Below, piece after piece: positions 1 to 11,852 of a DNA stretch of 64,000 nt. The notes under the pieces are model-generated. The model searched no databases and had not been told where the DNA came from. It saw nothing but the letters and a program-made list of their open reading frames with translations. Made by a program: the position numbers and the translations under genes. Origin of the DNA: Rhizophagus irregularis (Eukaryota; Glomeromycota; Glomeromycetes; Glomerales; Glomeraceae); assembly GCF_026210795.1 (NCBI RefSeq), contig NC_089449.1:1860001-1924000 (forward strand), given 5' to 3'. Every line of letters begins with the position of its first letter. Positions within the stretch are counted from its first letter, which is position 1.

Positions 1-831
1 AACAATAATACCAACTCTAGGAACAATGCAAATTCTTCTGGCTCTACTTAACCTCCACACACTCCTCACTCTAACAATACTACATCTACTCCTCCGAATA
101 ACAATTCTAATTGTACGCTTCCTCAACACATCATTGATGAGTTAAAGGCGCAGATCGAAAAGATTGCTAATACCCTCAATACTCTAGAGGAAACTGTCTC
201 TTGGATGCAAGATACTATTACGGCCCATGAGTATAGGCTATCTGAACTTGAATCAATGATGAATTATGACAACCCTGGTGACTCCGATTTGTATCCGCCT
301 CGTAATGATTATGAAAATCAAAATCATTCTTATGATAATGGATGGGATGATGCTCCAATCCAAAACACGAATTCTGAATTCAATCTTCCTCCCCATACTT
401 CCCCTTCTCTTATGGATACTTCTCTTGATGCTTCCTTTTCAGCTCTGGATCTTAACTCCGTCTTATCACGCAGACATGTTCTATTACCTAACTCCCGCCC
501 TAATAACATTACCCCCCCGATGCTACTACTTCCCGTCTGCAATCGGAAATTTTTAATGTTACTAACACACAAAAGAATCTTTCTGCCCAACTTGGTTCGA
601 TTATGGAAAAATTGGACTCTTTCTATCCCTCAAAACCCTCCCCTTCCAATAATTGAACACCAATTTATATCGGATGTATCACAGGGAATTCACCCCCCTA
701 ATAGTAGTGTGATATCTAATAATAATAGTCCTTATAATCCTTCTTCTCCTTCTTTTTCTTCCCTCTTATTAATTTTGGACAAATCAATGTTAATGGTTTG
801 TGTTCCCCTGTTCGACAATTACATTTGTTAA
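1..831 (+). pseudogene. LINE N-terminal region, coiled coil and low complexity
   Basis: The frame through 205-831 extends upstream to an in-frame TAA at 49-51. It shows an Asn/Ser/Thr-rich start, then a heptad-like segment around 130-270 (DELKAQIEKIANTLNTLEET and onward) that looks like a coiled coil, then a Pro/Ser/Asn-rich stretch. This arrangement upstream of the endonuclease is consistent with the RNA-binding or oligomerising leader region of a LINE. No zinc knuckle is visible here. It runs into the endonuclease in a different frame at about 800. Assignment as part of the LINE is firm; its exact role is inferred. Confidence 0.65.
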
Positions 832-1510
832 ATTATTTTTTTCATTCTTCTTTTGGAGTTTTATCTTTAAATGATACTCGTCTTACTTCTTCCAGTGCTA
901 AATTTATTTACCAATATGAACATTTCCAACATAATTTTAAATCCTATTGGGCTCCTTCCCCTTCTAATTCGCGATCACATGATGGTGTTGGTCTTTTACT
1001 TCGCCATCCTTTATACAAACATGTTTAGAAGATTGATCCTTAGAAAGGTCGTCTTTTAAAGTTGGATCTTTTTTTTCATCAAACAAAAATTTCCATTATT
1101 TCTGTCTATATTCCTCCTTATCATTTCATTCATTACAAAGAACGTGATGCTATTTTTGCACAACTTAATTTATGGCTTGATAAAGCCCGTTCTAATAATT
1201 ATCACGTAGTTATCCTTGGTGACTTTAATGCAGATGAACTTTTACATTCACACCTTCTACAACATCATTTGAAAATTTTGTGATCACTCTCTTCTCGATA
1301 CTTTACAGATCATCAATCCCATATTTCCTCAATTTCAGGTCCTAGTTCTATCTTTATCATCAGAATGGTTCTTTAAAACTTGATTATATTTGGTCGTCCC
1401 CTGGATTTCCTGCTCCAGGTCTTTTCTCTCAAGTTGAAACTTGCCCTAAGCTGAACGATAATCAATTTACTGATCACCGTGTACTTATAACGGCCTTTGA
1501 TTTTAGCTCT
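798..1510 (+). pseudogene. LINE endonuclease domain (APE/EEP type), broken
   Basis: Three hallmarks appear in order: a VLSLNDTRL start near 860, a VVILGDFNAD motif near 1206-1236 (the GDFN catalytic block of exonuclease-endonuclease-phosphatase enzymes), and a TDHRVLIT block near 1470-1495 (the terminal S/T-D-H motif). Stops at 1026-1028 and 1281-1283 and a later frame change interrupt it. In LINEs this domain nicks the target for target-primed reverse transcription. It lies directly upstream of the reverse transcriptase. Confidence 0.85.
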
Positions 1511-1582
1511 TGTTTCACTACTTTAGCTAAAGCTAGATTAAAACAAAAAAGCAAATAACGCACCATTTTTCTTTACAAAAAT

Positions 1583-3795
1583 TTGAAAGAAGATATTTCT
1601 TGGGACAAATTTTCCAATGAAGTAAACTCACGTCTTGAGTTGTATTTGGCCACACACCATCCTTCCATATCTTCACTTTCAGCTCTTCCTTTGGACAAAC
1701 TTTGGCACGCTCTTAAACGTTCTATTCTTGGTGGTGCCATTGATTCTCTACCATTTCAACATGTATCCAATACTCACCATCATAAATATTTTCTTGAGCT
1801 TACCATGCTTATTGCTATCAACAAATTCTTGGATAGATTATTGTTTAAATTAACCACATCTAGGCCTAGTCGTTCTGCTCAAATTTCACAAATGATTAAT
1901 TCTTTATCTACCCAATTAATCCTTCTTAAATTTCTTTTAACAGATTATACTATACCTTCTTATAGTACAACACCACTTCCTAATTTTGTCAAATTTTTGT
2001 GTTCACAAAAAGCTTTGGTCTCAGCTTATCTTTCCACGTAATTTCATCAACATCGTGTAGATTCCATTGAATATTATACTGCTCTTAGAGATGAATATTT
2101 CTCTACGTCTCTGGGCTCCTTTATTTTTTCAGCCCTATCAGTGGAACATCATTCTATCGTTCTTGATAGAGTCTTGGTTGTTATTGACTCTAAACCCACT
2201 TTACTTACTGATCCTTCAGATATCAAACAAGCTGCTATTAAACACTTCCAATCGGTTGTTACTCCTCCTTTGGTCCAGTATTCTTCTACAGATTCATTTC
2301 CTCCACGTTGGCAAAGAGCATATACTCCTCTTTCTGATATTGATTCGTCATTATATAACTCGGTCATGTCTCCTATTCTGGAAGATAAATGGAAGAGCAC
2401 TCTCAATTCTATGCCTAATAATAAAGCCTCTGGTCCTTCCAAGATCTCTTATGAGATGCTCAAACATTTAACTGGCGAAGCTTTTAATTTGTCTCTTATT
2501 TTAGCTAATGCCTGTCTTAACCAAGGCGATATTCCTGCTGATTGGCGTGAAGCGCTTGTTTATCCCATTCCAAAGCCTCATGAATTTGATGCCCAATTAA
2601 AAAATACGCGGCCTATCACTTTGCTGGAAACTGTACGGAAATGTGTGGTTAAGGTCGTTACAATTCGACTTTCAAAAATCCTAGCTGACAATCAAGTGCT
2701 TCAAGGTGGTAATTTTGCTGGATTACCAGGTGGTTTTACTGACATTCCTATTAAAATGCTTGATGCTATTATTCATCAACGACGCTTTGACAAAAGTGAT
2801 GATCAAGAGTTATGGATTGTTTCTCAAGACATTTTTAAGGCCTTTGACTCAATTGATTTGAATATGCTTAGACTAGCTTTAATTCGTCTGCATATACCGT
2901 CTTTGTTGATTAAATTTATCATTAACCTTTTTACAAGACGTAATAATAAAATTATTACCCATCATGGTGATACTTCTGGATATAGAATTAGAATTGGTAT
3001 TGACCAGGGTGAAATCATTTCTCCACTATTATGGGTTATTTACTTAGATCCTTTACTTACCACACTTAATCGAGAAACTTGTGATCCCTTTATTTTGAAA
3101 TCTTCTGCATTATTGGATTATTCTCCAATTGAATATGAACAACACAATCTTCCTGTTTCACATATTACATTTATGGATGACTCTACTTTGATTGCTTCAT
3201 CTAAACGAGGAATTGAAGATCGCCTTTCCATTACTGCTGAATTTTATACTCTAAATAATACTCAAGCAAATTCAGCAAAATATATCCTTCTTTCTTCTGA
3301 ACAATTTTCTCAAACTATTGTATTTGATCTTTCTCCTTCTCCTTTAATTGCATCTCATACCCTTACTTTAAAGGCGTTAGCTTTATCCAAGTCTTTCCGT
3401 TTTTTAGGTGTCTGGTTTTGCCTTTCGGCTTCTTCTCGTTTTGTTCATGATCAATGTACTTTCATGGTCAAAGATATGGCTGCTTTACTTAGTCCCAAAA
3501 AACTTTGGCACAACATGTGGCTTACTTTTACAATGTTGTCTTACTTCTGAAACTAGAATTTCGCCTACAAACCACATTATTTGCTGAATCTACCACTAAT
3601 CGCATTGTTTTTCCAATGCTTTCGCTCATTCGACAGAAAGCTGGTTTTGCTTCAGTCACTCCTCTTTCTGCGCTTTTCACATTGTTGCCATTTTCAATTC
3701 AACAAGCATTTGGTCGATTTTTATCATCTCATGGGTTTACGGCAAGCAAAGAATTTTTTCTCACCCTTTACATAAAACCTTTGCCAATTATATGA
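1583..3795 (+). pseudogene. LINE reverse transcriptase, broken
   Basis: The frame 1583-2041 continues after one TAA into 2141-3550. RT motifs can be read in order: ASGPSKISYEML (about 2425), RPITLLETVRK (about 2610), the block with DIFKAFDSID (about 2829-2860), GIDQGEIISPLLW (about 2998-3035), and the catalytic block FMDD near 3172. The usual LINE catalytic motif is F/Y-A-D-D, so Met at the second position is unusual. A frameshift near 3540 moves the thumb region into 3505-3795. The enzyme would copy the LINE RNA into cDNA at the nicked target. Confidence 0.9.
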
Positions 3796-5432
3796 TTACT
3801 TATCTTCAAGGCTTCCTAGATTGTGATGCCTGTCCTTCTACTATTGATTTGACACCATGGTCCCATACGTTTTCTTTACGTACACATTCTTTATTCAATT
3901 TTTTATTATTCTCTTCTCGCTTGAACATTACGTGGTCTTTATCGTTCCGACCTCCGAGAAAGGATCTACGTCCGGCGATTCCACTCCAGTCCATTTTACC
4001 TAAAGAATTATTTATTTCTATGAAAAATATTCGGAAAAAATTTTGTACTCGTTTTTTTGCCCAACTAGTTACTCCGTGTGGCTCTAGACTTCTCTCATTT
4101 AAAGATTTACGCTTTCTTAAATGAGTTTCGAATAAAGGATCTGTGTCTGCTTGGTTTACTTATTTATTTAATTTTGTTGTTATTTCTAATTCTCCTTCTT
4201 TTTTTGTTTTATCGCAATTTAGAATACCTAATTTCCATACTGTAGCTTCTATCCTTTCTATAGATATAAGTCGAAATTATTTGTTTAATTCACAATGGGC
4301 TATTTCTTTTAATCGCAATACTAACTCTTTCCTTGTTGGCCGTGTGATCATTACCTATTCTGCTCCACGAAATGAAGCTCTTATTTCACATTGGATTGCG
4401 TCATCTGTTGATGACTTATTATCTGAATTTACTGCATGTCAAGGTTGTGCCTCTGCTATTCCGCGATCCTCTACCTCTAAGACATTACTTAAACGATGTC
4501 CTTCTGAAAAGTGCTTCTCTTATGTGCCGTTATCAAATCTTATCCGTTACCCTACGAAGTCTCGTACTTATATACATGCGGATACTCGTTCGGTCTCACT
4601 TTCCGCCTCGTTAGGCTATGCCAAATCTCTATTATTATTTCATCCTTTTGCTCCGGTTCGATCACTTCCTATGAATTATCAAGTGTCTAGGATCTCCGAT
4701 ATCCAACTTCCTTCTTCAGTGTCTACACTATATATCGATGGCTCTTTTTTTTCCTTCTCCAGTCATTCAATATCTTCGATGGCTTATGCATGGACTGCTA
4801 TCGATTCTGATGGATTTATTCTTGATTCTCATTATAATATCATTCCTTCTCTTTTTCCCTCTGCATTGCGTTCTGAAATTTTTGCTTTATTGCATGGACT
4901 GGACTCCCTTCCTCGGAATTCCAAGATTACTGTCGCTACTGATTGTGCACAATTAATTTTCTTATGGTTTACGTATGTGGATGCTCCCTTCATTCCTAGA
5001 ATGCTTAAAGAATCTAACCACCTTTTATAGTCTTCAGCATGGGCTATTACTTCACAAAAGAATCTGGAAGTTACTTTCATCAAGGTTCCTGCTCACGCTG
5101 ACGATTCTTTGAATAATCATGTGGATGCATTGGCTAAAGCTATTCATATTAACTCGCATCTTCCTTCTCGTCCGTTGTCAGAATTGCTGGCTCTTTGCAT
5201 TTTACAATTCAATTCTTTACCTGTGGATATGAATATCCGGAAATTTATTAAAGATATCTTTGACGCTAAGAGTCTTTTATCTTTTGCTGTATTACCAAGA
5301 TTTAATTCTATTTCTTCTACTTCTGATATCGATTGGGCTTGTACCAAATTTTGTCTTAATAATAATAAGCAATTTGTCTTCCATCTAATGGCCGTTCGAG
5401 TTTTCAGGCTTTTCGTATCAAGATTTTGTTAG
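3792..5432 (+). pseudogene. LINE RT-RNase H connection and RNase H domain, broken
   Basis: Residues read from 4143 onward include LYIDGSFFSFSS near 4728 (first catalytic Asp block), SEIFALLHGLDSL near 4876 (catalytic Glu) and VATDCAQLIF near 4930 (second Asp). After an in-frame TAG at 5028-5030 the same frame resumes through NNHVDALAKAI near 5115, the region that carries the last catalytic Asp. This fits a retroelement RNase H, which degrades RNA in RNA-DNA hybrids. The frame is lost near 5400, just before the C-terminal knuckle. Confidence 0.85.
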
Positions 5433-6133
5433 ACATGCTTCCGACACTCACAACTCTTCAGAAACGAAAACCTCATATATATGACCCGAGTTGGTCCTGT
5501 TCTCAATGCAACTCCTCTCCTGAGACTTTAGACCACTTATGGACTTGTCCGTATATTTTACCTGAATTTAGTCCTTTTAATACCTTCAAAACACTTCTGC
5601 TGGAACTCAGAACTGTGTGTCGTGAGAAATTTCTTTCCGCAACTCCTTTGATACCTTTATCGGACTCTTTCGTTGTGGAATTTATGGCTCTTGATTGTTG
5701 GAAATGTGATTTTCCTTCGTCTTCTTGCCTGCGGCTTGCACGTGGACTTATACCGATATTCCTTACAGGATTTCTTGGACTTTACTTTTCATCATCCGTT
5801 ATATGGTCTATTTTAGATACACTTTTACACGACTTTCACTTTGATCTTTATGTTCAAATCTGGTTGTGCCGTTCTGTCTTCTTTCATCATTGGGAATCAG
5901 CTCAAGGCATCACTAATAAAATGAAATCGTCCGTTATTGGACCTTCTCCTATTTCTTACCCTTCCTCTCAAATTTCTCCTGATTTTTCGACACCTTCCCT
6001 GGCGACAGTTTCCTTGGATTCCTGGTTTTCTTGGGTTTCCTCTTATATAATCCGTGAGGGATCTTGGATTTCGCACTCGGATTTTTGGCGCTGCTTAACA
6101 GTTCAGCCTCTACTTAGGATTTCTTTTTGGTAA
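5426..6133 (+). pseudogene. LINE C-terminal region with Cys/His knuckle
   Basis: A 235-codon frame opens with CSQCNSSPETLDHLWTC (about 5496-5546), a C-x2-C-x8-H-x4-C pattern seen at the C-terminus of many LINE polyproteins. It is followed by a hydrophobic region and a WFSWVSSYI-like end. The stop TAA is at 6131-6133. A similar C-terminal tail can be read, decayed, on the minus strand at about 52200-52620 and, as nucleotide similarity, in the truncated copy at 34516-34960. Confidence 0.75.
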
Positions 6134-6395
6134 CGGATTGGATCTTAGGACATGCTGGATAGTTGACTTACACTGGCCTTCGGGTAAAGTTATGGTATGC
6201 GTTTCTGTAATAGTTTAGTTTTTCTTTACTTAATTTTATTTTGTTTAGATTTCTTTACTTGTATGAATCGTGAAGCTAGTTCTTTATATTTTTTATATTT
6301 ATTTTCTATATTTGTTTTTGTAATATTGTTCGATTTGATTATTGTACTTTTCGTTTAAAATTAAAATAAAAGATATAGTCATAAGACTGTTTGCT

Positions 6396-6450
6396 CATAA
6401 TCACCAAATATGGACTGTCCCAAATGTGTAACTATAAAGAGAGTTGACTG
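6396..6450. mobile_element. Right end of a TA-flanked (Tc1/mariner-like) element
   Basis: The sequence ends GAGAGTTGACTG followed by TA and matches the right end of the element at 33228-35790 almost base for base. The left part is missing because the LINE precedes it. It sits inside the outer terminal repeat of the next element, at a TA. Confidence 0.75.
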
Positions 6451-6504
6451 TATAGGTAAGGTCCCAAAAATATTTTTTATTAGTAGCTCTAAGCATAGCA
6501 TATA

Positions 6505-7404
6505 GGCTGATTTGTCTACTTTTAATTAAAATATTAATTTTATTACATTTTTATTATACAAAATACTATATAATATACAGTAAATTGGAAATGAGTATTA
6601 AAAAATTTTTATTTAATGTTATTATACTATAATTTGGTAAATATTTCTTTTAAATTAATATAATTTTTAGCACTTACTATATATGTTAAAAATTTGTATC
6701 TCAACTTAAAATGTAAATATCTCCAGATCCAGTAATCCAATTGGCAAGCTCTTTTTTCGTTCATATAGACCAAATCAAAGGCTTTCCAAAGAACCCAAAT
6801 TTATAAAAAATGGATTAGTGGATCCCAAGATATTTGCATTTAAGCATGTTAAAAAGTTCATACCTCAACTTTAAACATAAATATCTCCGGATCTAATGAT
6901 TTAATCGGCAAGCTCCTTTTTCGCCTATAAAATCTAAAACAAGGGCTTTCCAACGAGCCTAAAATTATAGAAAACGGATCAGTGAATCTTGATATATTTG
7001 CATTTAAAGATGGTAATACAAATTCTGACATAAAATAATTATTTTTATTGTTTGAAAATATTTATTATGATACCATCTTTTATATGATATTTTTATTATA
7101 CTTTTATAAACATTTATAGCTACTAAGGCTATATAAATTTTTATTTTACTTTATATTTTATTAAAATATACTTACTTTTTAATAATATATGTTAAAAATT
7201 CCATATATATGAGAAATGGGTTTTTTCACAGCTCTTTTACATTTAATAATTTAAGTTTCGCAAATGTAAATTTTTGTTTAACTTATTATTTAGTTAAGTG
7301 ATCATCAATCAGATGATTTTTTGGTATTACAAAACAATTTTAAGTAACAAAAATTGTGAAAACCAATCAATAACTCTTTTTAATGCAGAGTAGACAAATC
7401 AGCC
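6505..7404. mobile_element. Nested 900-bp MITE, ends GGCTGATTTGTCTACT
   Basis: The ends GGCTGATTTGTCTACT and its reverse complement (16 bp) bound this insertion in the larger TIR element; copy 2 lacks it. Flanks read CATATA and CATATG, so the target duplication is about 5-6 bp. The interior holds two head-to-tail hairpin modules (about 6713-6840 and 6879-7009), each with TATCTC..GATC..TAATC arms. No coding sequence. Confidence 0.75.
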
Positions 7405-7639
7405 CATATGGATTTTTACTATGATCGCTAAGCATTATTGATATTTAACCTTAAAAATTATATAAATAAGCAAATCAATCTTCTAACCTAATTAAATTTT
7501 TATTATGACACATATAATTTATAAAATATATTTATTAATTAATATATTTTATTAAATCCAATTTTAAATATGTTGTGAAGCTAAACTAAACATAATATAC
7601 AAGTAGATTAACAATATTCAATAATAAAGTTAACAAACA

Positions 7640-8330
7640 GTAAAAGAAAAATTCGAAATTAATACTATTACAAAAAATGTAAATTTCTCCATAAGTATTA
7701 TACTTACACCCATAAAAATTAATATGTAGGTAGTTACGACCTTGCTGAACAATTTTCAATTAATTTAGAAAGTCGATTTTATTTGACCAAAGAGGTGTAA
7801 TTATGCTCTGAAGTTGTAAACAGAGAAATGAAAAATTCAGAAGTTAGTACCGTTATGAAAAATGCACTTTTCTTCATAAGTATTATACCCACACTCATGA
7901 ACATGATGAAAATTAATATATAAGTAGTTTCGACCTTGCTGAACAATTTTCAATTAATTTAGAAAGTCGATTTCATTTGACCAAAGTGGTGTAATTACGC
8001 TCTGAAGTTGTAAACAGAGAAATAAAAAATTTGGAAGTTAATACCATTATGAAAAATGCACTTTTCTCCATAAGTATTATATCCACACTCATGAAAATTA
8101 ATATATAAGTATTTTCGACCTTGCTGAACAACTTTCAATTAATTTAGGAAGTCGATTTCATTTGACTGAAGTGGTATAATTACGCTCTAAAGTTATAAAC
8201 GAAAAAGTGAAAAATTTAAAAGTTATTACTGTTAAAAAAAATATGCTTTTCTATATAAATATCATACTCAGCCTTATGAAAATTAAAATACAAGTAGATT
8301 AAACTTGCTGAACAAACTTACTTAAACATA
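7640..8330. repeat. Tandem repeat, about 3.5 units of ~188 bp
   Basis: The block CTTGCTGAAC recurs at 7741, 7935, 8120 and 8304. Each unit also carries TGCTCTGAAGTTGTAAACAG-like and CATAAGTATTATA segments. The same block is found inverted in 41400-42180. It is internal to the TIR element. Confidence 0.8.
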
Positions 8331-8584
8331 AAAGATAATTGGATATAACCAAAGTGGTGAGTAGTGAAATTATATTTTAAAGTAAAACATATTTATAGTA
8401 ATTTTATTTAACAAAATAAGCATGTATAATATAGTAATTTTATATTAAAAATAATACACTGAGTTTAATAAAAATTCAAAAGATACTATTGACAGATAAT
8501 TAATAAAACATTGAAAAAAAAAAATGAAATTTCATCAAAAAAAAATTTTTGTTTATATATTTATATAAAATTGTGAAATGTAGT

Positions 8585-8780
8585 TAAGGTTGCAGGCGAA
8601 ACCCATAGTAAACGTGAAACTTGACAAAACTATATTAAAATATTAATAAAAATTTGGCGAAACTTGACTATAAAAATCATATAAAATGACAAAACTATAA
8701 TAAACTCTTATAAAAAAATTGACAAAACTGAGGTTTAGACGTTTTGCCAAATTCAAAAACTAGTTTAGCCTACAACCTTA
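8585..8780. mobile_element. TAAGG-family hAT-type MITE, copy 1 (decayed)
   Basis: Starts TAAGGTTGC and ends CAACCTTA, flanked by the perfect 8-bp duplication AATGTAGT at 8577-8584 and 8781-8788. The related element at about 41180 shows the uninterrupted site. Internal GAAACT motifs are partly eroded. Confidence 0.85.
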
Positions 8781-9539
8781 AATGTAGTATAAAATTAACA
8801 CTCACCGTTAGTGAAAATAAAATAAAAATTAATTATAAATTCAAATATATAATATTTTAAAAAGTTATATAAATATGAAAAATAAGCAACTAAAAACTCT
8901 TAGTATTTTAAAATAATACCAAAAATATGCAATTTAATTATCTTATATAGTATAAAATTTTCTTAAAATTAAGCATTATAAAATTCTTACACCATAAAAC
9001 TTTACTATGTTGGCTAAGCACCTTGGTACTTTACATATATAAGCATTTTCTGGACCTTTTATAACAGGAGTAATAAAAAATAAAAAAAAATTAAAAAGAA
9101 TTTTTTTACAAATTTTTTTAAAAAAAATGCTTGGTTTATATTCAGAATATATGTTTTTCACTGGTCGGAATAGTCCATTTCGGCAAAATTTTAAATTGCC
9201 GAATGTTGGACGAAATTTGGTCTGACCTTAGCCGATCAGTACCAAAAAAATCGGCAACTAATTTTATAAACGATTTGCACCGTAACGCCTGCCACTTGTC
9301 AACAAATCGATCAGTAAAATTGGCAACAAATCGGTAAAATCAAATTGACGATTGTTAATAAACCTAATAATTTATTAACGATTTTTGTACATTTAACTGA
9401 TTACTGATTTTAATTTTATAATAATTTATTAATTAAATTTTATTAATTCATTTTATTAAAAATTACATATTAAATTAATATATAGCTATCTATCATCTAT
9501 ATACACCATCCACCATCCACCATCCACCCATCATCCTCA

Positions 9540-10700
9540 CCTAACCTGATAAAAATCCGTAGAAAACCTACAAAAAAAAGGAGGAAACGGTTAGTAACCT
9601 ATTTTTTAAATAAAAAAATTGAAGTTTCAAAAGAAACTTACCCGATCTGATAAAATCCAAAGGGGAAACCTACAAAAAAAAGTAAAGAAACGGTAAGTTC
9701 GTTTCTTTAATAATAATAAAAACTGAAGTTTCGAAAAATTCGAAACTTACACAATCCAATAAAGTCCAAGAGGGAAATCTACAAAAAAAAAGAAGAAACA
9801 ATTAGTTTAATGTTTCTTCGATAAAAAAAAATAAAGTTTCGAAATATCGAAACTTACCCCCAAATCGATAATAGAAACCTACAAAAAAAAAAAGAAACGG
9901 TTAGTTCGTTTCTTTAATAAAAACTTGAAGTTTCGAAAAATTCGAAACTTACCCATCCAATAAAAAGTCCGAAGGGGGAAATCTACAAAAAAAAAGAAGA
10001 AACAATTAGTTTAATGTTTCTTCGATAAAAAAAAATAAAGTTTCGAAATATCAAAACTTACTCCCAATTCGTTAATGGAAACCTACAAATAAAAAAAAGA
10101 AACGGTTAGTTCATTTCTTTAATAAAAACTTGAAGTTTCGAAAAATTCGAAACTTACCCGCCCATCTAATAAAGTCCGAAGGGAAATCTATAAAAAAAGA
10201 AGAAACAATTAGTTTAATGTTTCTTCGATAAAAAAAATCACAAAGTTTCGAAATATATTCGAAACTTACCCCCTACCCCCAATTCGTTAATGGAAACCTA
10301 CAAAAAAAAAATAAAGAAAACGGTTAGTCCGTTTCTTTAATAATAATAAAAAATAGAGTTTCGAAACACACATCGAAACTTACACGTCTATTTCTCAATA
10401 ATAGTACGAAGAAGAACCTACAAAAAAAATAAAGAAACGGTTAGCAAACCGATTCTTTTATAAAAAAATCTCAAAAAGTTTCGAAATATTTTGAAACTTA
10501 CCCGATCCATCAGCCCGAAGTGAAAGCCTATAAAAAGAAGAAAGAAACAATTAGTAAATCGTTTCTTTTAAAGTTTCGAAATTAACCCAACTTCAAAACT
10601 TACCGGTCATCTCTTATTTCGATGCTCGAGGGCGTCTTGAACCTACAAAAAAAAGAACGAAAACGTTAGTAAACGTTTCGTTAAATAAAATTTTTAAAAA
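9540..10700. repeat. Hairpin minisatellite, 11 units of 90-121 bp
   Basis: The block AAACCTACAAAAAAAA or its variant recurs at about 9569, 9667, 9776, 9866, 9981, 10078, 10184, 10285, 10406, 10527 and 10641. Each unit holds two palindromes, AGAAACGG-TTAGTTC-GTTTCT and GAAGTTTCGAA-TTCGAAACTT. In units 3-8 two types alternate (AAACCTAC with GAAACGG, AAATCTAC with GAAACAATT), giving a roughly 200-bp higher-order repeat. It lies inside the CACTA-like element. Confidence 0.85.
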
Positions 10701-11130
10701 AATCTAACTCTCCTACCGAAGTACCCACGCGTCTAAAAGCCGAATAACTAAAAAAAAAAATTTGAAATTAGTTTATTAAGGCGAAAACAAGGGAAATAAA
10801 AAAAAATTAAAAACTTACCGAAATACGGTATCAAAAGAGCCGGCGTCGACTTAAAAAGAAGGAAGAGGGAATGGACGAAAGAAAGGGGAAAGGGAAAGAC
10901 GAAAAAGTGAGAGGGAAAGGGAGACGAAAGAGTGAGTAGAAAGGGGGAAGACGAAAGGGTGACGAAGGAGTGTGTGGAAAAGTAAAGTGAGTGGAAAGGG
11001 GGGAGACGAAAGTGTGAGAAAAAAAAAGTTTAAATAAGGTTAATATATAGTAGTATCGCGTAATGCATGTGATACATAATTACAAAATATCGACCAAAAA
11101 GTTATTGGTCGATTTTTTTTCATTGATTTT
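10701..11130. other. Purine-rich distal part of the CACTA-like element
   Basis: From about 10850 to 11030 the plus strand is a GA-rich tract (AGGGAAAGGGAGACGAAAG-like words repeated). No open frame of note is seen. Confidence 0.5.
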
Positions 11131-11852
11131 ACCGATTTTTGCCATTGGTCAAAAAATGTGACGAATCACATGACCAATCGGCAAAAATTATGCCGAAAGC
11201 TCTTAACGGTCGAAAGTTTTGATTTCGACCAGTGTTTATGGAGTTTAATCTATTTTTAAACTTTTAAAATTAGTATTTAATTTGTGATTCATGTAAAAAT
11301 AAAGTGAAAAAAATAAAAAAAAAACTTGTTTTTGTAATTATCTCGTGATCCAGTAATTCAATTTCAATGAAATTTTTTTATTATGTAGCTCTCCAATTTC
11401 TCTACGTAATAAAAAAAAGATTGTTGAAATTGGACCAATAGATTGTGAGATAATTGCAAAAAATGAGTTTTTTCAAAGGATAGCTGCATTTATCTAATAT
11501 ATTCTGAAAAAAATTATTTTTGTGATTATCTCACGATCTATTGGTCTAATTTTAAAGATTTTTTATTTTATAGAGAGCTTAAAGAGCTACATAATAAAAA
11601 AATGTTCACTAAAGTCGAATCATTGGATCATAGGATAATCACAAATAATGATTTTTTTATTTACTTAAAATTTAATTAGTGATTTTCTCTATTGGTACAT
11701 AGAATACAAATTAAATACTAATTTTAAAAGTTTAAAAATAGATTGCACTTCCCTAAAAACATATATTCTGAATATAAATCAAGAATTTTTTTTAAAAAAA
11801 TTCATGAAAAATTTTTTTGATTTATTTTTGATTTCTTATTACGCCTATTATG

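Larger units (their letters stand above)
1..6395 (+). mobile_element. Decayed non-LTR retrotransposon (LINE), left edge cut by window
   Basis: The order of domains is that of a LINE with an APE-type endonuclease: a coiled-coil N-terminal region, endonuclease, reverse transcriptase, RNase H, and a C-terminal Cys/His knuckle, then an AT-rich 3' UTR ending near 6395. Stops near 831, 1028, 1283, 2041, 3550, 3795, 5030 and 5432, plus several frame changes, make it inactive. A 5'-truncated relative of the last 445 bases lies inverted at 34516-34960, which supports the 3' end. The DNA directly after it (6396-6450) is the right end of a TA-flanked DNA transposon, so the LINE probably inserted into such an element whose left part lies outside the window. 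Confidence 0.9.
6451..9060 (-). mobile_element. TIR element, copy 1 (AGAACCC-type ends), nested insertions
   Basis: This is the reverse complement of 40920-42500, matched block by block: the GGTAAGGTCCCAAAAATATT end at 6453, the tandem block at 7640-8330, the AACACTCACCGTTAG block at 8800 and the TTTACATATATAAGC end at 9033. Copy 2 shows that the ends are inverted repeats, so it is a DNA-transposon-like element with no coding capacity. Here the outer left repeat is broken by the TA-flanked element end at 6396-6450. Two further elements are nested (6505-7404 and 8585-8780). Confidence 0.75.
9159..11234. mobile_element. CACTA-like element with CACTGGTCG ends
   Basis: Ends CACTGGTCGGAAT and ATTTCGACCAGTG are inverted, with the 3-bp duplication TTT on both sides (9156-9158, 11235-11237). 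CACTR ends plus 3-bp duplications are the signature of the CACTA/EnSpm superfamily. The subterminal regions (9170-9340, 11130-11230) are rich in TCGGCAA-type motifs, as CACTA subtermini often are. There is no transposase; the middle is a hairpin-rich tandem array. Confidence 0.8.
9063..11852. mobile_element. Foldback element split by a CACTA-like insertion
   Basis: The stretch 9063-9158 continued by 11238-11490 is an inverted copy of 11500-11852. For example, TTTATATTCAGAATATATG at 9135 pairs with CATATATTCTGAATATAAA at 11759. The left arm is interrupted exactly by the element at 9159-11234. Two hairpin modules (about 11335-11465 and 11515-11650) form the centre. Outer ends are uncertain. Confidence 0.75.

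Noticed and set aside
9540-10700. CRISPR-like array (regular repeats)
   Set aside because: Units are contiguous, variable in length and palindromic without unique spacers, the setting is eukaryotic, and the array lies inside a CACTA-like element.
10850-11030. Coding exon in the GA-rich tract
   Set aside because: Purine repeat with stops in all frames of interest and no domain; part of the CACTA-like element.
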